Of a DNA stretch of 10,360 nucleotides, positions 6,568 through 10,360 are shown piece by piece. How positions within the stretch are numbered: position 1 is the stretch's first letter; the number at the start of each line of letters is the position of its first letter. The translations under genes and the position numbers were made by a program. A model generated the notes under the pieces. It made no database searches, was not told where the DNA came from, and saw only the letters and a program-made list of their open reading frames with translations. The DNA is from Bacillota bacterium (GTDB taxonomy: Bacteria > Bacillota > Clostridia > Tissierellales > Sedimentibacteraceae): the NCBI GenBank assembly GCA_023425285.1, contig JAFACY010000186.1, positions 1-10,360 of the forward strand, given 5' to 3'.

Positions 6568-7932
6568 ATGAGAAAAGGTATTTTAATAATTGACGATGAA
6601 ATTGGAATATGTACATCTCTTTCCTATGCTCTTGAAGATAAATACGATGTTAAGGCTGTAACAAGTCCCTTAGAGGGCATAAACCTTATGCGTGAGAAAT
6701 GTTTCAACATATGTTTACTGGACTTGAAAATAGGGTGTTATAATGGTCTTGATGTATTAGAAGAAATAAAGCTTATAGATAAAAGTCTGATTGTAATTAT
6801 AATGACTGCTTATGGCAGTATAGATTCTTCTGTTGAAGCAATGAAAAAGGGAGCCTATACATATCTTACCAAACCATTGAATCTTGAAGAATTATATGTG
6901 GTAATAGATCAGGCTTTGGATCATCAGCAGTTAAATGAAAAGGTTGAGTATTTAAGTCAGGAGCTTGAGAATAAGTATGTTTATAACGGAATAGTAGGCA
7001 GAAGCCCATCTATGAAGACAGTGTATATGCTTATTGATAAACTTAAGGATGTGGATACAAATGTTGTAATAACAGGTGAAAGCGGTACGGGAAAGGAACT
7101 TGTTGCCAGAGCCATACATTTTTCGGGGAAAAGAAAGAAGGAAAGGTTTGAAGAAGTGAACTGTGCGGCTATACCTGAAACTTTACTTGAAGAGGAAATG
7201 TTCGGTCATAAAAAGGGATCATTTACAGGTGCTATGGAAGACAGGCACGGAAGATTTGAGGTGGCAAATAACGGGACAATTTTTCTGGATGAAATAGGTG
7301 ACATGCCCATTTCACTACAGGCTAAACTGTTACGTGTTTTGCAGCAAAAAGAGTATTCGCCCATAGGGAGCAATGAGAAGAAAAAACTGAATATAAGAGT
7401 TATAGCGGCATCAAATAAAGACTTAAAAGCCATGGTTGAACATGGAGAATTCAGACAGGATTTATACTTCAGGTTGAAAGTAATTGAAATAAATCTGCCC
7501 TCTCTGCGGGAAAAAAAGCAGGATTTACCACTTCTTATAAGTCATTTTATACAGCAGTATAATAATGAACTAAATAAAAATATAAAGGGTCTTTCTACAA
7601 GAGCAGAGCGAAAATTAATCAGCTATAATTACCCCGGCAATATACGAGAGCTTTCAAATATAGTTGAGTATGCAATGGTATTGTCCAATAATGATATTAT
7701 AAGACTTGAGGATTTGCCCGAGGAGGTAAAAGAATACGAAGGAACTGAAATTCATGGAAGCAATGTATTTTCGGAGGATTTAGTGGGAATGACATTAAAG
7801 GAAATAGAGTGTAAAATCTTAAAAGCAACTCTTATAAAAAACAGAGGGCACGTAAAGGATACGGCAGAAATGTTAGGTATAAGTGAAAAGGGATTGAGAA
7901 ACAAGATACATGCATATAAGATAGTTATTTAA
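6568..7932 (+). CDS. NtrC-family sigma-54-dependent response regulator
   Basis: The 454-residue protein has all three parts of an NtrC-type activator. The receiver domain covers residues 1-120, with acidic pair D9/D10, phosphoacceptor D52, T80 and K102. The AAA+ domain covers about 140-375, with Walker A GESGTGKE at 170-177, the sigma-54 contact loop GSFTGA at 217-222 (usual form GAFTGA) and Walker B GTIFLDE at 236-242. A Fis-type helix-turn-helix lies at about 425-450 (VKDTAEMLGISEKGLRNKI). Phosphorylation by the kinase encoded just upstream should permit ATP-driven opening of RpoN promoters. GGGAGG at 6557-6562 sits inside the last codons of the kinase gene, so translation is closely coupled. 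The nearest target is the sigma-54 promoter at 8116-8131. The Ser in place of Ala in the contact loop is a tolerated variant in some family members. Confidence 0.95.
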   Translation: MRKGILIIDDEIGICTSLSYALEDKYDVKAVTSPLEGINLMREKCFNICLLDLKIGCYNGLDVLEEIKLIDKSLIVIIMTAYGSIDSSVEAMKKGAYTYLTKPLNLEELYVVIDQALDHQQLNEKVEYLSQELENKYVYNGIVGRSPSMKTVYMLIDKLKDVDTNVVITGESGTGKELVARAIHFSGKRKKERFEEVNCAAIPETLLEEEMFGHKKGSFTGAMEDRHGRFEVANNGTIFLDEIGDMPISLQAKLLRVLQQKEYSPIGSNEKKKLNIRVIAASNKDLKAMVEHGEFRQDLYFRLKVIEINLPSLREKKQDLPLLISHFIQQYNNELNKNIKGLSTRAERKLISYNYPGNIRELSNIVEYAMVLSNNDIIRLEDLPEEVKEYEGTEIHGSNVFSEDLVGMTLKEIECKILKATLIKNRGHVKDTAEMLGISEKGLRNKIHAYKIVI

Positions 7933-7953
7933 AATAAATATCCGGTAGCGTCT

Positions 7954-7998
7954 GCAGTACTTTTTACCAGAGCGGTAAAAAGTACTGCTTTATTTTCC
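7954..7998 (+). terminator. Strong terminator after the response regulator gene
   Basis: A perfect 15-bp stem (7954-7968 with 7974-7988) closes a 5-nt loop and is followed by TTTATTTT. It begins 21 bp after the regulator stop codon and separates the constitutive regulatory transcript from the sigma-54 operon. Confidence 0.9.
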
Positions 7999-8033
7999 AA
8001 AAACAATATCAAACAATTAAAACCTAATGGAAG

Positions 8034-8048
8034 ATTTCAATAAGAAAT
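8034..8048. promoter_or_regulatory. Possible upstream activator site
   Basis: The inverted repeat ATTTC-AATAA-GAAAT is centred about 100 bp before the predicted sigma-54 start, the usual distance for NtrC-type enhancer sites. It is short and AT-rich and could be chance. No second copy is obvious. Confidence 0.25.
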
Positions 8049-8115
8049 AAAATAAGATGCTGTAGTTTCAATGCTTAAATGATTTTCATGCAAATATGTT
8101 TATAAAAAATAAAAC

Positions 8116-8131
8116 TGGTACACATTTTGCT
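8116..8131 (+). promoter_or_regulatory. Sigma-54 (RpoN) -24/-12 promoter
   Basis: TGGTACACATTTTGCT fits the RpoN consensus TGGyAyrNNNNTTGCw at every defined position, with GG (8117-8118) and GC (8129-8130) separated by exactly 10 nt. Transcription should start near 8142, about 70 nt before the desulfidase-like gene. The nearby NtrC-type regulator gene is its obvious activator. Confidence 0.9.
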
Positions 8132-8142
8132 ATTATTTATGG

Positions 8143-8183
8143 CAGACATTACAAATTAAGTTAAACAGGTGTTGAAATGTCTG
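8143..8183 (+). promoter_or_regulatory. Inverted repeat in the 5' leader of the sigma-54 operon
   Basis: CAGACATT (8143-8150) and AATGTCTG (8176-8183) are perfect 8-bp inverted arms around a 25-nt loop, starting at the predicted transcript 5' end and finishing 17 nt before the ribosome site. As RNA it could be a 5'-protecting stem-loop; as DNA it could be an operator. Confidence 0.4.
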
Positions 8184-8212
8184 ACAAACAATAATAAAGA
8201 AGGAGAGTAACC

Positions 8213-9502
8213 ATGAATGCAAAATTCGAAGAGCTACTTGAAATTTTAAAAGAAGAAGTGAAGCCTGCATTAGGCTGTACAGGTCCTACGGTTTTTTCTT
8301 ATGTTGCGGCTGAAGCTGTAGATGCTGTTGGAGGAACTCCCAAAAAAATAATTATCAAGGCGGACAAGGATAAGTGTGCCAAGGAGGATGATGTGGGCAT
8401 TCCCGGAACAAAGTATCGCGGCGTTAAAATTGCCGCCGCTCTCGGTGCCTTTGGCGGTGACCCGGAGGCGAAGCTTGAAGTGCTGAATTCCATTACCCCG
8501 GAGGATGAAAAAAAGGCATATGAATTTTCATTATCGGACAATATTGTTGTTGAGCCGGATTGGAGTACAGATGTAGTCGGAGTATACATAGATATTACCG
8601 TGGAAACCGAAAATGGTGTCGGACGGGCGGTTGTTGTGCAGAAGCATACAAATCTTGTATACAAAAGTGCAAACGGGAAAACGATTATTGACAAGCCCTT
8701 TGACAGATTAGCTTCTATAAATGAGACTGCTGATCCCATTGCTGACTATCTCATAAAAGATTTATATGAATTTGCGTCTCAGGTTCCTGTTGAAAAACTC
8801 TATTTTCTGAGAGAATCTGTTGAAATGAACAAAAAATTGGCTCAGGCAGCCTTGGACGGTAAAACCGGCATAGGCTTATCCGCTTCTATGATGAAAAGAG
8901 ATAAAGGTAATTTCTTAGGAAAGGCCAAGGCTATGACGGCAGCAGGCTCCGAAGCCCGGATGGCGGGATACAATCTGCCGGCCATGGCTTGCGCGACCAG
9001 CGGAAATGTAGGTATTACGGCATCGCTGCCTGTTATCAGCATTGCGGAGGATCTTGGTAAAACGGAGGAGGAACTGCTCAGAGCACTGGCGCTCAGCTTT
9101 TTAATGACCGTTATGTGCAAGAATCTCATTGGCAGACAATCGCCTATGTGTGCATGTATGGTTGGCGCATCACAGGGTATAGCTGCCGGTGCGGTTTTGT
9201 TATTTGGCGGCGGTATAAATGAAATTGAAATGGCTGTTAATAATACAATTGTAAATGTTTTTGGGGTAGTATGCGACGGAGCAAGGATGGCATGTGCCAT
9301 AAAGCTGTCTTCTGCAATCGGAATGGCTATAGAAGGTGCAATGCTTGCCATGGATGGAGTTGTCATACCGGCAGATGAAGGTGTATGCGGCAAGACTGCA
9401 GATGATTCTTTAAAATTCATGGGTAACTTTGCCAGGAAGGGCATGGGAGAAACAGATATGATGCTTTGTAAAGCGCTTTATGCCAAGCACCATGATGCAT
9501 AA
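8213..9502 (+). CDS. L-cysteine desulfidase/serine dehydratase-alpha-like lyase (CyuA/UPF0597 type)
   Basis: The 429-residue length fits the UPF0597/CyuA family, whose studied members use a [4Fe-4S] cluster to split L-cysteine into pyruvate, ammonia and sulfide. Visible family marks are VKPALGCTGPT near the N-terminus (C22), the glycine-rich SGNVGITASLPV segment, IGRQSPMCACMVGASQG (C313, C315), VVCDGARMACAIK (C354, C361) and GVCGK (C392). The distribution of conserved Cys agrees with a cluster-bearing cytoplasmic lyase. The usual GCTEP motif reads GCTGP here, so Glu is replaced by Gly24; the substrate may therefore differ from cysteine (inference). The start is fixed by AGGAG at 8201-8205. 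It is the first gene of the sigma-54 operon, and the amidohydrolase starts 27 bp after it. Its codons look richer in G/C than those of the upstream genes. Confidence 0.8.
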   Translation: MNAKFEELLEILKEEVKPALGCTGPTVFSYVAAEAVDAVGGTPKKIIIKADKDKCAKEDDVGIPGTKYRGVKIAAALGAFGGDPEAKLEVLNSITPEDEKKAYEFSLSDNIVVEPDWSTDVVGVYIDITVETENGVGRAVVVQKHTNLVYKSANGKTIIDKPFDRLASINETADPIADYLIKDLYEFASQVPVEKLYFLRESVEMNKKLAQAALDGKTGIGLSASMMKRDKGNFLGKAKAMTAAGSEARMAGYNLPAMACATSGNVGITASLPVISIAEDLGKTEEELLRALALSFLMTVMCKNLIGRQSPMCACMVGASQGIAAGAVLLFGGGINEIEMAVNNTIVNVFGVVCDGARMACAIKLSSAIGMAIEGAMLAMDGVVIPADEGVCGKTADDSLKFMGNFARKGMGETDMMLCKALYAKHHDA

Positions 9503-9529
9503 TAAGAATTTATACAAGGAGGAACTCAT

Positions 9530-10360
9530 ATGTTGATTTACAAAAATGCTAAAATCCTTACCATGGGAACTGCAGGCATTATTGATAATGGAGTGGTTGT
9601 AGTTGACGGAAACAAAATTGTTAAGGTGTGTGAAGCCTCAGAATTTCATGAGAGCAGCTATGATGGAAAGGTGGTTGACCTGTGCTCGATGGTTTTAATG
9701 CCGGGTCTTATAAATGGGCATCACCACAGCGCCATGTGGAAAAGCTATGGTAAGGTTGGTGATTTTAAGCATGATGCCGCTACTCAAGCCTTTATGTGTG
9801 CCAGATTATCACTTGTGGCACTTAAAAAAGGAGTTCTGGCAACAAGGGATTTGGCGCATAAGGGAGATGGACACATGCAGCTGAAGGAATGCCGGGACAA
9901 GGGTGTGATTTTGGCTCCAAGAATCAGGGGAGCAATGGAAATTATAGCTCTGCCTAATGGAACAGCACCTAATTTCAGTGCGGAAATTTCTTCTGTGGAT
10001 GAACTGAGGGTGGAAATTCTGAGGCAGGCATCTCTTAGGACTGATTTCATCAAAATCGTTGCCAATAACGAAAGGATGACTCATATCGACTATGAAGATT
10101 TAACATGTCCATGGTTTTCACAGGAGCTGATGACGGCGGCCGTCAATATTTCTCATGAGGTGGGACTTAAGGTTGCGGTGCATGCCAACGGAAGAACAGC
10201 TGTAAACTGGTGTATAGATGCGGGAGTGGATGTTATTGAACATGGCAGATGTATTGACGACGAAATGGCAAAAAAGATGGTTGAAAAGGGAATCACGTAT
10301 GTTCCCACCTTGTCGGGTCAAAAGGCAAATGCAACACCGGCCTGGGGCAGGGAAGATATA
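9530..10360 (+). CDS. Amidohydrolase-family metal-dependent hydrolase (partial at window end)
   Basis: The frame runs open from ATG 9530 (AGGAGG at 9517-9522) to the last base of the window, giving 277 residues of an enzyme that is usually about 400 long. The N-terminal beta-sandwich start (NAKILTM..., GVVVVDGNKIVKV) leads to PGLINGHHHSAMW, where H64 and H66 form the HxH metal pair. K175 in DFIKIVAN fits the carboxylated lysine of imidazolonepropionase/prolidase-like members, and H218 (VAVHAN) and H238 (VIEHG) supply further metal ligands. The catalytic Asp lies beyond the window. These enzymes hydrolyse cyclic amides, ureas or dipeptides. Being cotranscribed with a desulfidase-like lyase suggests that it releases or opens an amino-acid-type substrate, which is inference. 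The protein is probably cytoplasmic, as no signal peptide is seen. Confidence 0.85.
   Translation, partial: MLIYKNAKILTMGTAGIIDNGVVVVDGNKIVKVCEASEFHESSYDGKVVDLCSMVLMPGLINGHHHSAMWKSYGKVGDFKHDAATQAFMCARLSLVALKKGVLATRDLAHKGDGHMQLKECRDKGVILAPRIRGAMEIIALPNGTAPNFSAEISSVDELRVEILRQASLRTDFIKIVANNERMTHIDYEDLTCPWFSQELMTAAVNISHEVGLKVAVHANGRTAVNWCIDAGVDVIEHGRCIDDEMAKKMVEKGITYVPTLSGQKANATPAWGREDI

Noticed and set aside
8842..9444. 200-codon open frame on the minus strand, and a similar 146-codon frame at 8299-8739
   Set aside because: Both lie entirely opposite the well-supported CyuA-type gene. They have no ribosome site and a Pro/Ser-rich composition typical of antisense shadows.
1..10360. CRISPR arrays, tRNA or rRNA genes, transposases
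   Set aside because: I saw no regularly spaced repeats, no tRNA-like or rRNA-like sequence and no transposase motifs on either strand by reading.

Overview
The window is an AT-rich chromosomal segment that fits a low-GC Gram-positive bacterium of the Clostridia type. The signs are strong AGGAGG-type ribosome sites, A/T-rich codons, tails of S-layer homology (SLH) genes, a sigma-54 two-component system and a likely amino-acid-degradation operon. I cannot name the genus. All intact genes lie on the + strand; the only minus-strand coding traces are two SLH gene tails.

Region 1 (1-980): the 3' end of an unrecognised gene, a small VOC-fold (glyoxalase/bleomycin-resistance-like) protein, and a small lipoprotein gene with a one-base frameshift exactly before its lipobox. 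A hairpin terminator closes the region.

Region 2 (983-4305): a 3.2-kb islet bounded by two 36-bp direct repeats (33/36 identical). Both repeats are the last codons of minus-strand SLH-domain genes whose bodies are gone. Between them, behind a near-consensus sigma-A promoter, lie an unknown 450-residue membrane-anchored protein, a putative MqsR-like toxin, and its MqsA-like antitoxin, which carries a helix-turn-helix and a C-terminal Panacea (SocA/DUF4065) domain. A second promoter overlaps the toxin start so closely that the toxin mRNA may be leaderless. A terminator follows the right-hand SLH tail.

Region 3 (4306-7998): a gene-free stretch with several perfect dyads and a T-box-like core, then a promoter and a two-gene regulatory operon. 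The first gene is a membrane histidine kinase with an extracytoplasmic family-3 solute-binding domain and a PAS domain. The second, 2 bp downstream, is an NtrC-type response regulator (REC, sigma-54 AAA+ domain, Fis-type HTH). A 15-bp-stem terminator ends this unit.

Region 4 (7999-10360): a textbook -24/-12 sigma-54 promoter, a 5' leader with an inverted repeat, a CyuA/UPF0597-type L-cysteine desulfidase-like enzyme, and an amidohydrolase cut by the window end. The simplest reading of regions 3 and 4 is a self-contained sensing and degradation module. The kinase senses an external amino acid or related small molecule, the regulator activates the sigma-54 promoter, and the amidohydrolase and the desulfidase-like lyase break down a substrate that cannot be deduced from sequence alone. 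These two enzyme genes look richer in G/C than the genes to their left.
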